Shown here piece by piece: positions 29,508 through 36,990 of a stretch of 37,088 bases of DNA; positions within the stretch are counted from its first letter, which is position 1, and each line of letters begins with the position of its first letter. A model generated the notes under the pieces. That model was not told where the DNA came from. It made no database searches and saw only the letters and a list, made by a program, of their open reading frames with translations. Position numbers and translations under genes: made by a program. The stretch spans positions 1 through 37,088 of the forward strand of contig CAMNPN010000050.1 in the NCBI GenBank assembly GCA_946548085.1, written 5' to 3'. This DNA is from an uncultured Prevotella sp. (lineage in GTDB: Bacteria > Bacteroidota > Bacteroidia > Bacteroidales > Bacteroidaceae).

Positions 29508-30365
29508 ATTCTGGACTTAAAGAGCATTGACATCAATTCGTGGACTCAAGTGGGCGAAGGAGGAATAGGGAAGACGTATGTACATCCCGACAATCCCGAC
29601 ATCCTGCTGAAAGTGAACAGATCGTCGATGAGCGACGAACGTACGGTGAAGCGAGAAGTGGAAACCTCGCAGCACGTCTTCGGCCTGGGGTTGTCTACGC
29701 CACGTATGTTTGATATTGTTCGTGTGGGCGATGCCTACGGCTATACTTTCGAACGCATCAAAGGCAAGAAGTCGCTCTCCCGAATCTGTGCCGACGACCC
29801 CTCGCGCATCAGTGAGATCGCCGCCCTGCTGGCTTCTGAGGGTAGGAAGTTGCACGCTACGACCTGCGACACAGCTTTCTTCCCCAGCCACAAGGAGGGG
29901 GCACTGAAAGCTATCGGCGCTGCCGACTTCGCTGACGAAGCCGACAAACAGAAACTGCTGGCCTTTGTAGAAGGGTTGGACGATGCGCCCACCTGCCTTC
30001 ACGGCGACTATCAGACGGGTAACTTGATTGTCTCGGGCGAAGGGAAACCTTACTGGATTGACTTGGGATGGTTCAGTCATGGCTTGCCCATGTTCGACAT
30101 CGGCCACCTGTTCCTGATCACGCAGATATACTCGCAGTTTCAGCGCATGCGCGACATCATCCACATGAGCCGTGAACAGCTGCTGGCCTTCTGGGATGCC
30201 TTTGCCGCAGCTTACAGTGGCAATGCCGACCATGCGGCCTTCGATGCCGAGGCTGCCAGGTTCGCCGCGATAGACGTGTGTTACATTTCATACCAGGATC
30301 CTCGTCCTGAGGCCAACCAGATGTTTGGGCACGTGGTACACGAGCTGGTTGAGAAATACTATTAG
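29508..30365 (+). CDS. Second APH-fold kinase, unusual start
   Basis: This is a paralogue of the kinase at 27728: TQVGEGGIGKTYVHPD (glycine loop), a Lys in DILLKVN, catalytic loop CLHGDYQTGN and IDLGWFSHG for metal binding. The only ATG/GTG/TTG start in this frame is GTG 29550, which would begin inside the glycine loop region. Homology to the first kinase (IDLNDYVQTGEGG against IDINSWTQVGEGG) shows that coding begins further upstream, right after the phosphatase stop at 29499, with no standard start codon. ATT 29508 or CTG 29511 are the nearest candidates, probably by coupled re-initiation; 29508 is my choice and is uncertain. Confidence 0.75.
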   Translation: MLDLKSIDINSWTQVGEGGIGKTYVHPDNPDILLKVNRSSMSDERTVKREVETSQHVFGLGLSTPRMFDIVRVGDAYGYTFERIKGKKSLSRICADDPSRISEIAALLASEGRKLHATTCDTAFFPSHKEGALKAIGAADFADEADKQKLLAFVEGLDDAPTCLHGDYQTGNLIVSGEGKPYWIDLGWFSHGLPMFDIGHLFLITQIYSQFQRMRDIIHMSREQLLAFWDAFAAAYSGNADHAAFDAEAARFAAIDVCYISYQDPRPEANQMFGHVVHELVEKYY

Positions 30366-30368
30366 AAT

Positions 30369-30974
30369 ATGGCCAACAAACCGTTAGACACCAGCCTGCT
30401 GGACCGCGCCATCATATTCGCAGTTCGTGCCCATGCCGGGACAGGGCGTCGCGGCAAGGGATTCCCCTATATCGTCCATCCTTTGGAGGCTGTGGAGATT
30501 GTGGCCACGATGACGCGCGACCAGGAGCTGCTGGCCGCAGCCGCGCTGCACGACACGGTGGAGGATACCGATGTGACCATTGAGCAGATCCGTGCCGAGT
30601 TCGGCGACCGTATCGCCTCGCTCGTGTCCTCAGAGAGCGATACCTTCGAAGCCGGCGTCAGCGAGGAGCAGAGCTGGCATGCCAGAAAGCAGGCCGCCAT
30701 CGACCGTCTGGCCCGTGCCTCGCACGACGCGAAGATCGTGGCCCTGGGCGACAAACTCTCCAACATGCGGGCCATCGCCCGCGACTATGCCTGGCAGGGC
30801 GGTGCGCTCTGGAGTCTCTTCCACGCCAAGGACCCGAAGGACCACGAGTGGCACTACCTCGGCCTGGCCGCCTCGCTCAGCGAACTCTGCGACACGTTCG
30901 CCTACCGGGAGTTCGAGCAGCTTATCCGTCAGGTGTTTGGCCCCGCGTCTGGCGGCGTTACGGCCAGCGAGTGA
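30369..30974 (+). CDS. Small (p)ppGpp hydrolase-like HD-domain protein
   Basis: This 201-aa protein is made of one HD domain of the RelA/SpoT hydrolase type: AHAGTGRRGKGFPYIVHPLE, then LHDTVEDTD (His 61, Asp 62, Glu 65, Asp 66) and GDKLSNMRAI with the late metal Asp. These match the Mn-dependent hydrolase half of Rel/SpoT proteins and the small alarmone hydrolase Mesh1. No synthetase domain follows, so it is a stand-alone hydrolase candidate that breaks down (p)ppGpp or a related nucleotide. It starts 3 nt after the second kinase. A stand-alone synthetase-type protein is encoded 4 kb away at 34835. Confidence 0.85.
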   Translation: MANKPLDTSLLDRAIIFAVRAHAGTGRRGKGFPYIVHPLEAVEIVATMTRDQELLAAAALHDTVEDTDVTIEQIRAEFGDRIASLVSSESDTFEAGVSEEQSWHARKQAAIDRLARASHDAKIVALGDKLSNMRAIARDYAWQGGALWSLFHAKDPKDHEWHYLGLAASLSELCDTFAYREFEQLIRQVFGPASGGVTASE

Positions 30975-30981
30975 GGGATAA

Positions 30982-31086
30982 GCGCTCAAGACCGCAAATA
31001 AAGTCGCATTCCTTTTGCATAATCGAAATTTTTCACTATCTTTGCAGCCAAATAGGGTAAAACGTGATGAAGAAGTTGTTACACAT
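30982..31086 (+). promoter_or_regulatory. Promoter of the sensor-phosphatase operon, duplicated copy 2
   Basis: TTTTG (31013-31017), 19-nt spacer, -7 box TATCTTTG (31037-31044), then GCAGCCAAATAGGGTAAAAC to ATG 31067. It is a near copy of 27644-27747, including the first codons (MKKLLH). Confidence 0.8.
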
Positions 31087-32023
31087 TTTGTTGTATGCGG
31101 CGGTGCTGGCAGTGGCTCAGTCGGCACGGGCGCAGAAGGACGAGACCATTGTGTTCACCCCCCAGTGGACGGCGCAAGCCCAGTTCGCCGGCTACTACGT
31201 GGCCGAGGCGAAGGGGTTCTACCGCGAAGCAGGGGTGAAGGTGAGAATTGAGCATCCGTCGGCCACGCAGCCAGCCATGACGCGCCTGCGCCGGAATGAG
31301 TGCCAGGCCACCACGCTGCAGCTTTGTCAGGCGCTGGAAATTATCGACGAAGGCATTCCCTTGGTGAACATTCTACAGACGTCGATGAACAATGCGATGG
31401 TCATTGTGTCGGCACGGGACAAGGACCCGCTGACGCAAAAGGGTGCCAAGGTCGGCATTTGGAGCGTCGGGTTCGGACAGTTGGCCATCTGCATGAGTAT
31501 CAAGGACCATCTCGACTATGAGTGGGTGCGCTTTGCCCAAAACGTCAACCTGTTCGTGGCCGGTGCCCTCGATGCCACGCTCGCTATGAGTTACAACGAG
31601 TACTACCAACTGGTGCAGGCGGGCATCCGGATGACCGACAAGAACGTGTACCGCTTCTGCGACCACGGCTACAATGTGCAAGAGGACGGTGTGTATATGA
31701 GCCGCGATTACTACGCCACGCATAAGGAGCAGGCGCGCCGCTTCGCCCGGGCTAGCAGGAAAGGCTGGGAATGGGCCGCCGCACACCCCAAGGAGGCGCT
31801 CGACATCGTGATGGAGTACGTGGATAAGAACCACATCGCTACGAACCGCGTGATGCAGAAATTGATGCTGGAGGACGTGCTGCGCCTGCAGGTGGACCGT
31901 GAGTCGAAGAAACGCGAGTTCCGCCTACGCCCCGACATGGTGCGCCAGGCCAGCCGACTGATGGTGGAAAACCAGATGCTGGGCCGCGAAGTGGCATACG
32001 AAGAACTTGTAAGTAAAGAGTGA
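31067..32023 (+). CDS. THI5/NMT1-like periplasmic substrate-binding protein
   Basis: This is a 318-aa exported protein (signal peptide ending SARAQ). Family features of the ThiY/SsuA type are IVFTPQWTAQAQFAGYYVAE and AKGFYREAGVKVRIEHPS, then KVGIWSVGFGQ and SYNEYYQLVQAG. ThiY-type proteins bind a pyrimidine precursor of thiamine; SsuA-type proteins bind sulfonates. No ABC permease or ATPase follows. Instead the next gene is a membrane SpoIIE phosphatase with an outside sensor domain, so this protein may present a ligand to that sensor rather than feed a transporter. The ATG at 31067 is preferred to GTG 31064 by the promoter comparison. Confidence 0.85.
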   Translation: MKKLLHILLYAAVLAVAQSARAQKDETIVFTPQWTAQAQFAGYYVAEAKGFYREAGVKVRIEHPSATQPAMTRLRRNECQATTLQLCQALEIIDEGIPLVNILQTSMNNAMVIVSARDKDPLTQKGAKVGIWSVGFGQLAICMSIKDHLDYEWVRFAQNVNLFVAGALDATLAMSYNEYYQLVQAGIRMTDKNVYRFCDHGYNVQEDGVYMSRDYYATHKEQARRFARASRKGWEWAAAHPKEALDIVMEYVDKNHIATNRVMQKLMLEDVLRLQVDRESKKREFRLRPDMVRQASRLMVENQMLGREVAYEELVSKE

Positions 32024-32036
32024 AGAATTTGCTACC

Positions 32037-32071
32037 GCTCAAAGCTCAATGCTCAAAGCTCAAAGCTCAAT
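32037..32071. repeat. Five tandem 7-nt units (GCTCAAW)
   Basis: GCTCAAA, GCTCAAT, GCTCAAA, GCTCAAA and GCTCAAT occur head to tail between the binding-protein gene and the SpoIIE phosphatase gene. It is the cleanest short-unit array in the window. Confidence 0.9.
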
Positions 32072-32083
32072 ATTTAATGTTCT

Positions 32084-34459
32084 ATGAATAAAATCATCGC
32101 TTATATCCGTCGGAAGCTATCGGTGAGAGTCAGCCTGTGGGTGGTATTCTTTGCCGCCGTCATCTTCAACATCGCCCTTGGCTTCCTGTTCTTCCAGGCC
32201 CGCGAGGCCGTGCGTCAGGAGGCTGTCAGCCGCGCCACGCAGATACTCGACAAGACATCGCTTCGCGTCGACAGTATCCTTAACCGCGTGGAGGTGGCCT
32301 CGAACATGACCCGTTGGCTTGTGGAGCGCCATCCCGACAAGGCCGACTCGATGTTCGTCTACAGCCGGGGCATGCTGCAGAACAACCCTGATTTCTACAA
32401 TTGCTCCATCGCCTTCGAACCCTACTACTTCAGGGACAAAGGCCGCTATTTCTCGGCCTACACAAAACATGTCGGCGACTCGTTGCGCACCATGCAGGGC
32501 GGTAGCGACCACTACCAGTACTTCTTTGTGGACTGGTATCTCATGCCTCAACTGCTGGAGAAACCGTGCTGGACGGAGCCGTATATGGATTTCGACGTGC
32601 CCACCAACTCCAGCGAGATGGTAACCAGTTACTGCCAGTCACTCAAGAACAAGCAGGGCCAGGTGATAGGCGTCATCAATACCAGCCTCTCTATCAGCTG
32701 GCTCTCGCAGACCATCTCGGCCGTGAAGCCCTATCCCAACTCGTACAGCATCATGATAGGTCGTGGCGGCACCTACTTTGTGCATCCCGACACGACGAAG
32801 ATTACCCGCCAGACCATCTTCACCCAGACATTGGAGCAGCCCGACACAGCCCTCGCAGCCCTCGGCTATGCCATGCAGCGTGGCGAGGAAGGCATGAAGG
32901 AGATGAGCCTCAGTGGCGAGGATTGCCTCGTGTTCTACAAACCCCTCGGGCAGACAGGCTGTTCGATGGCCATCGTTTGTCCTGAGAGCGACATCTTCAG
33001 CGGCTTCGACCGCCTACGCCACACGATCATGGCCATCATCACCATCGGCCTGCTGCTGATGCTCTATTTCTTTATCCGCATCATCACCCGTGAGCTGAAG
33101 CCGCTCCGTCGTCTGGCCAAGGAAGCTGAGACCATCGCCTCGGGACAGTTCGATGCCGAGCTGCCCGACTTCCAGCGTGTCGACGAGATAGGCCAGCTGA
33201 GCCACTCGTTTGGGAACATGCAGCAGTCGCTCGTGAAATACATCGAAGAGCTGAAGAGCACCACCATCCAGAAAGCGTCGATAGAGCGCGACCTGAAGGT
33301 GGCCAGCGACATACAGATGGGCATGCTGCCAGAGAAGTTCCCCTCGCGCGACGATCGTGATGACGTGCAACTCTACGCCTCGCTTACTCCTGCCAAGCAG
33401 GTGGGAGGCGACCTCTTCGACTTCTACTTCCGCGACGAGAAACTCTTCTTCTGTATCGGCGACGTCTCGGGCAAGGGCATACCCGCCTCTCTCTTCATGG
33501 CCCTCACACGTTCTGCCTTCCGCACCGTGTCGGCTCATGAGTCGATGCCCGGCCGCATCGTGACGACAATGAACAAGACCATAGCCGACATGAACAAACA
33601 GTTTATGTTCGTCACGCTCTTCGTTGGCGTGCTCGACCTGCCCACTGGCCGACTACACTATTGTAATGCTGGCCATGACGCTCCCCTGCTCGTCGGCGCA
33701 GGTGTAGGCAGGCTGCCCTGTATACCGAATGTACCAGTTGGCTTCTTCCCTGCATGGGATTACGTGCCGCAAGAGGCTCAGATCTTCACTGGCACCACTA
33801 TCTTCCTCTTCACCGACGGACTCACAGAAGCAATGGATGCTGACCAAAACCAGTTCCAGATGGAGCGTGTCAACGACGTGGCCTCCCAGGCACTCAGCAA
33901 TCAGCAGCAGGAGCCCCGACAGCTCATCGCCAGGATGACCGAGGCTGTCCACAAGTTCGTGGGCGATGCCGAGCAGAGTGACGACCTTACCATGATGGCT
34001 ATACAATATATCCGTCAGCAGCGCGACATAAAGATGCGTAGGAGCCTCGTGCTTCCCAATGACACGCAGGAGGTGCCGCGTCTCAATGCCTTCGTCGAAG
34101 AGGTGTGCCGTAACACGGGTTTTGACGAGGATACCGTCGCGAAGATCAAGGTGGCCGTCGAGGAGGCTGTGGTCAACGTCATGAAATATGCCTACCCAGA
34201 GGGACAAAGCGGCGATGTGACCATCGAGGCTGCTTCAAACGACCTACGGCTGAAGTTTACCATCATCGACAGCGGCAAACCCTTCGACCCCACCGTACAG
34301 ACCGCCGTCGACACCACGCTTCCGGCCAAGGAGCGGGAAATCGGTGGACTGGGCATACACATCATCCGTCAGAACATGGACTCCATCAACTACGAGCGGA
34401 TGGACAACCTGAACGTGCTGACCTTGAGGAAGGACATTAATCAGATTACAGAGAACTAA
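32084..34459 (+). CDS. Membrane sensor phosphatase: Cache-HAMP-SpoIIE-HATPase
   Basis: This 791-aa protein has membrane helix 1 (about 17-37), a large extracytoplasmic region (38-310) with dCache-like features (DWYLMPQLLEKPCWTEPYMD, VIGVINTSLSISWL, YFVHPD), membrane helix 2 (315-334), HAMP (about 335-390), and a short coiled coil. The PP2C/SpoIIE phosphatase follows, with metal-binding acids in GGDLFDFYF (Asp 443), GDVSGKGIPASLF (Asp 460), TDGLTEA (Asp 578) and SDDLTM (Asp 633/634). Last comes a C-terminal RsbW-like HATPase (VAVEEAVVNVMKYAYPEG near 690, DSGKPFDP, GGLGIHII). Such proteins dephosphorylate an STAS antagonist, while the HATPase can re-phosphorylate it or bind a sigma factor. Both activities in one chain suggest a two-way switch on the STAS protein encoded next. 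Confidence 0.92.
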   Translation: MNKIIAYIRRKLSVRVSLWVVFFAAVIFNIALGFLFFQAREAVRQEAVSRATQILDKTSLRVDSILNRVEVASNMTRWLVERHPDKADSMFVYSRGMLQNNPDFYNCSIAFEPYYFRDKGRYFSAYTKHVGDSLRTMQGGSDHYQYFFVDWYLMPQLLEKPCWTEPYMDFDVPTNSSEMVTSYCQSLKNKQGQVIGVINTSLSISWLSQTISAVKPYPNSYSIMIGRGGTYFVHPDTTKITRQTIFTQTLEQPDTALAALGYAMQRGEEGMKEMSLSGEDCLVFYKPLGQTGCSMAIVCPESDIFSGFDRLRHTIMAIITIGLLLMLYFFIRIITRELKPLRRLAKEAETIASGQFDAELPDFQRVDEIGQLSHSFGNMQQSLVKYIEELKSTTIQKASIERDLKVASDIQMGMLPEKFPSRDDRDDVQLYASLTPAKQVGGDLFDFYFRDEKLFFCIGDVSGKGIPASLFMALTRSAFRTVSAHESMPGRIVTTMNKTIADMNKQFMFVTLFVGVLDLPTGRLHYCNAGHDAPLLVGAGVGRLPCIPNVPVGFFPAWDYVPQEAQIFTGTTIFLFTDGLTEAMDADQNQFQMERVNDVASQALSNQQQEPRQLIARMTEAVHKFVGDAEQSDDLTMMAIQYIRQQRDIKMRRSLVLPNDTQEVPRLNAFVEEVCRNTGFDEDTVAKIKVAVEEAVVNVMKYAYPEGQSGDVTIEAASNDLRLKFTIIDSGKPFDPTVQTAVDTTLPAKEREIGGLGIHIIRQNMDSINYERMDNLNVLTLRKDINQITEN

Positions 34460-34493
34460 GCATAGAATTCAGAAACATTAAAGGTTTAAAACT

Positions 34494-34796
34494 ATGAATA
34501 TAAGAATAGAAGAGATCGACAACAGCGTGGTGGCTTTCCTGGAGGGAAGCCTTGACACTGCTGCCGCCCCAGAGGCTGAAAAAGAATTGAGTCCCCTGAA
34601 CGGTGTAGAGGGTAAGGATATCATCATCGACTGTACGGGACTCGAGTATATTGCTTCAGCCGGTCTGCGCATCTTCCTCGGCATTCTTCAGAGTGCCCAG
34701 GAGAAGAACGGGCATGTCTATATCAAAGGCATCAATGATAAGGTACGTGCCATCTTCACCATCACGGGCTTCAGCAATATCTTCGAGTTCGTGTGA
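34494..34796 (+). CDS. STAS-domain anti-anti-sigma factor
   Basis: This 100-aa protein is a single STAS domain: DIIIDCTGLEYIASAGLRIF with the phosphorylatable Ser 55 in place, then KGINDKVRAIFTITGF. It lies 34 nt after the sensor phosphatase gene, which is its obvious partner: dephosphorylation of Ser 55 by the SpoIIE domain and phosphorylation by the HATPase domain. The target it releases is not encoded next to it; a sigma factor elsewhere, or the synthetase encoded next, are candidates. Confidence 0.92.
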   Translation: MNIRIEEIDNSVVAFLEGSLDTAAAPEAEKELSPLNGVEGKDIIIDCTGLEYIASAGLRIFLGILQSAQEKNGHVYIKGINDKVRAIFTITGFSNIFEFV

Positions 34797-34834
34797 GAAT
34801 AGGGGAATAGGAAAACTGAAAAGTTGAGCATCTG

Positions 34835-35929
34835 ATGGGAAATCAAGTACAACTGGACCCGCATGGCGAGATGCTGTTGCGCCAGTACCGCGAGTTGCGC
34901 CCCACGCTGCAGCAATTGGCCGATGAAGCCTGCAGCCTGTTGCGTCAGGCTCTGAAGGAGCAGGGCATCTACGTCACCGCTATCGAGCATCGCGTGAAGA
35001 CGGAGAAGTCGCTCAGGGGGAAGTTGGAACTGAAGGGAGCGAAATACAAGAGTATCGACGATGTCACCGACCTTGTGGGCCTTCGTGTTATCACGTTCTA
35101 TACCGACGATGTCGACAAGGTGGCGGTCGTCGCAAAAGGCTTGTTCGATATCGACTGGCAGGAGAGTGTCGACAAGCGCAAGCTGCATCAGCTGGACTCC
35201 TTCGGCTACAACTCCCTGCATTACATCTGTCGGCTTAGGGAGGGGGATGCTATCTCTGCAACCAAGAATCCGCGTTTCGAATTGCAGATGCGCACAGCCT
35301 TGCAGCACGTATGGTCGACTATTGAGCACGACACTGGCTACAAGGGCGACGTGAAGATTCCCCGTGAATACCTGCGGCAGTTTAATCGTCTGGCAGGGAT
35401 GATGGAACTGATGGACGACGAGTTCAGCCGTCTACGCGTGGTGCTTACCGACTACCGCCGACAGACGCTGGCCTTGGTAAAGAGTGGGCAGCTTGACGAT
35501 GTGCCGTTGTCGCGCGACACGTTCCGCAACTATCTCGAGCTGAAGCCTTTCGATCACCTGAATAAGCGTATCGCTGCCGTCAATCAGGCAGAGGTCTTCC
35601 CCGTGTCTATGATGTCTTATCTGCCTGTGCTTGAATCCTTCGGACTGGAGACCCTTGGCCAGGTGCAACACTTCATCGACGAGAATAGCGACGATGCCTA
35701 CCAGCTGGCACTCTCCCAGCTCGCTATCACCGACCTCGACATCCTCTCGTCGAACACGGCCCTGCAGTACCTCTGTCTGGTGTATGTGCTGAAGCACGAT
35801 GGCGGGCGCGATGGCCTCAAGGCTCTCTACGACATCATCAACGGCGAGAATGATGCCAACGGCATGGTGGCCGAGCTGATGTTCAGCCAGGCTCTGACCC
35901 TGCCCTTTATGAATAAAGGAAAAATGTAA
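34835..35929 (+). CDS. RelA/SpoT-type (p)ppGpp synthetase domain protein
   Basis: This 364-aa protein has a nucleotidyltransferase domain over about residues 30-200: R53, K55 and S59 (HRVKTEKSL) for ATP, DLVGLRVITFY with the metal Asp 79, the GTP-loop FGYNSLHYI (123-131) and ELQMRTALQHVWSTIEHDTG with Glu 149. The synthetase residues therefore look intact. There is no HD hydrolase, TGS or ACT domain. The C-terminal 150 residues (from about DDVPLSRDTFRNYLEL) are a helical extension I cannot assign, longer than in small alarmone synthetases (about 200-250 aa in all). It sits in the STAS/SpoIIE operon, which suggests stress-linked alarmone production. Confidence 0.88.
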   Translation: MGNQVQLDPHGEMLLRQYRELRPTLQQLADEACSLLRQALKEQGIYVTAIEHRVKTEKSLRGKLELKGAKYKSIDDVTDLVGLRVITFYTDDVDKVAVVAKGLFDIDWQESVDKRKLHQLDSFGYNSLHYICRLREGDAISATKNPRFELQMRTALQHVWSTIEHDTGYKGDVKIPREYLRQFNRLAGMMELMDDEFSRLRVVLTDYRRQTLALVKSGQLDDVPLSRDTFRNYLELKPFDHLNKRIAAVNQAEVFPVSMMSYLPVLESFGLETLGQVQHFIDENSDDAYQLALSQLAITDLDILSSNTALQYLCLVYVLKHDGGRDGLKALYDIINGENDANGMVAELMFSQALTLPFMNKGKM

Positions 35930-35948
35930 ATCAACATGAATAGATATT

Positions 35949-36584
35949 ATGAACAAGAATGAGAAATTTGTCATCACCATCAACCGTGAAGTCGGATCGG
36001 GTGGACGTACGGTTGGCCGCAAATTGGCCGAGGAGTTAGGCGTGAAGTATTTCGACAAGGCTGTCATCGACGGATTGACACATAAGTTCGGCCTCTCGCC
36101 AGAGCGCATTGAGGAAATCAAGGCACAGAAGAAATCGTGGTGGAACGATATCAACAACTACTACCACACGCTCGTCAACAGTGCCAGCCAGCCCATGGAG
36201 ACGGAGGTAAAGCTTGATAACGCCACCATGTTCGAGACAGAGAAGCGCATCCTGCAGGAACTGGCCGCGCAGACATCCTGTGTCGTGGCAGGCCGCACGG
36301 GCTTTATGGTGTTTCGCCAGTGGCCCAACCATCTGAGCGTCTTCATCCAGGCGTCGATGGAGCACCGCATCCAGCGCGTCATGCACCGTCAGAACGTCAG
36401 TGAGCAGGAGGCCCGCGACATCATCGAGAAGATGGATGCCACCCGTGAGGCATACATCAGGAAGTATGAGGACACCTCACGCTATGACACCCGCAACTAC
36501 CAGCTCGTCTTGTCGATGGACGACCTGAGCGAGGACGATGCCGTGGAGGTCATCAAGGCCTATATCGACCGCACCAGCAAGTAA
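35949..36584 (+). CDS. Cytidylate kinase-like family protein
   Basis: This 211-aa P-loop protein has TINREVGSGGRTVGRKLAEE, where residues 13-20 replace the classic GxxGxGKS loop as is usual in the PF13189 cytidylate-kinase-like family, followed by LGVKYFDKAVID. SCVVAGRTGFMVFRQWPNHL carries the conserved GR motif, and an Arg-rich lid (HRIQRVMHRQNVSEQEA) follows. It differs from the true CMP kinase (Cmk). Substrates of the family are not established; a nucleotide or nucleoside monophosphate is likely. It lies 19 nt after the alarmone synthetase gene in the same operon. Confidence 0.88.
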   Translation: MNKNEKFVITINREVGSGGRTVGRKLAEELGVKYFDKAVIDGLTHKFGLSPERIEEIKAQKKSWWNDINNYYHTLVNSASQPMETEVKLDNATMFETEKRILQELAAQTSCVVAGRTGFMVFRQWPNHLSVFIQASMEHRIQRVMHRQNVSEQEARDIIEKMDATREAYIRKYEDTSRYDTRNYQLVLSMDDLSEDDAVEVIKAYIDRTSK

Positions 36585-36594
36585 TTTTACGACG

Positions 36595-36714
36595 ATGACG
36601 AGACTAGAACTAAAAGTGGAAATGGGCGAGGTGAGGCGTGCCAGGGCGTTTGCACTCTCCGTAGCCGATGATGCTGGTCTTGACGAGCGTCAGGTATGGC
36701 AAAGACAAGAATGA
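36595..36714 (+). CDS. Small ORF A (39 codons), uncertain
   Basis: ATG 36595 opens MTRLELKVEMGEVRRARAFA, continuing LSVADDAGLDERQVWQRQE, and ends with TGA in ATGATGG, sharing four bases with the next ORF. It lies 10 nt after the cytidylate-kinase-like gene and upstream of the terminator at 36897, so it is certainly transcribed with the operon. I do not recognise the peptide. Coding is plausible but unproven. Confidence 0.35.
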   Translation: MTRLELKVEMGEVRRARAFALSVADDAGLDERQVWQRQE

Positions 36715-36854
36715 TGGTAAAGCAGGTGCTCATGAGAATCATGAGCATCGTTACCCTGGTGAGTTTGACAATGGCAGAGTTAGAAGACTTCAGCCGCGTG
36801 ACAAGAATCGGTGGCGGCCTCGTAGGCAACAGCTACTACTCTTCCGAGACATAG
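36711..36854 (+). CDS. Small ORF B (47 codons), uncertain
   Basis: MMVKQVLMRIMSIVTLVSLT followed by MAELEDFSRVTRIGGGLVGN and SYYSSET: one hydrophobic stretch and a Gly/Ser-rich end. It overlaps ORF A by ATGA, the classic arrangement for coupled translation. A competing frame (36668-36898) ends exactly at the terminator but has a less protein-like composition. If real, B would be a small membrane or exported peptide closing the operon. Confidence 0.35.
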   Translation: MMVKQVLMRIMSIVTLVSLTMAELEDFSRVTRIGGGLVGNSYYSSET

Positions 36855-36896
36855 ACGCAGCCACTCCGGTAAAGAGACCGTTATCCTTTAAAGAAT

Positions 36897-36934
36897 GAGG
36901 ATGTGTTCTCAAACAGGGCGCATCCTCTTTTTTT
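36897..36934 (+). terminator. Rho-independent terminator of the sensor-alarmone operon
   Basis: The 9-bp stem GAGGATGTG / CGCATCCTC (one G-U pair) with a 13-nt loop is followed directly by seven T. It closes the plus-strand unit that starts at 31037. Confidence 0.85.
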
Positions 36935-36952
36935 GCGCCTAAAAAGACCGGT

Positions 36953-36990
36953 TTTGGACAGAAACAGGCGGTGCTTTGCCGTTTTGTCCA
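36953..36990. repeat. TTTTGGACAGA ... CCGTTTTGTCCA motif, copy 2
   Basis: The same half-motifs as at 21490-21522 are separated by 16 rather than 17 bases. It lies just beyond the terminator. The final 100 bases (36991-37088) are open on both strands and appear to be the edge of another gene, but neither strand can be chosen. Confidence 0.45.

Noticed and set aside
27728..30365. Aminoglycoside resistance genes
   Set aside because: The APH fold is shared with many small-molecule kinases; sequence pattern fits a different family and the context is signalling, not resistance.
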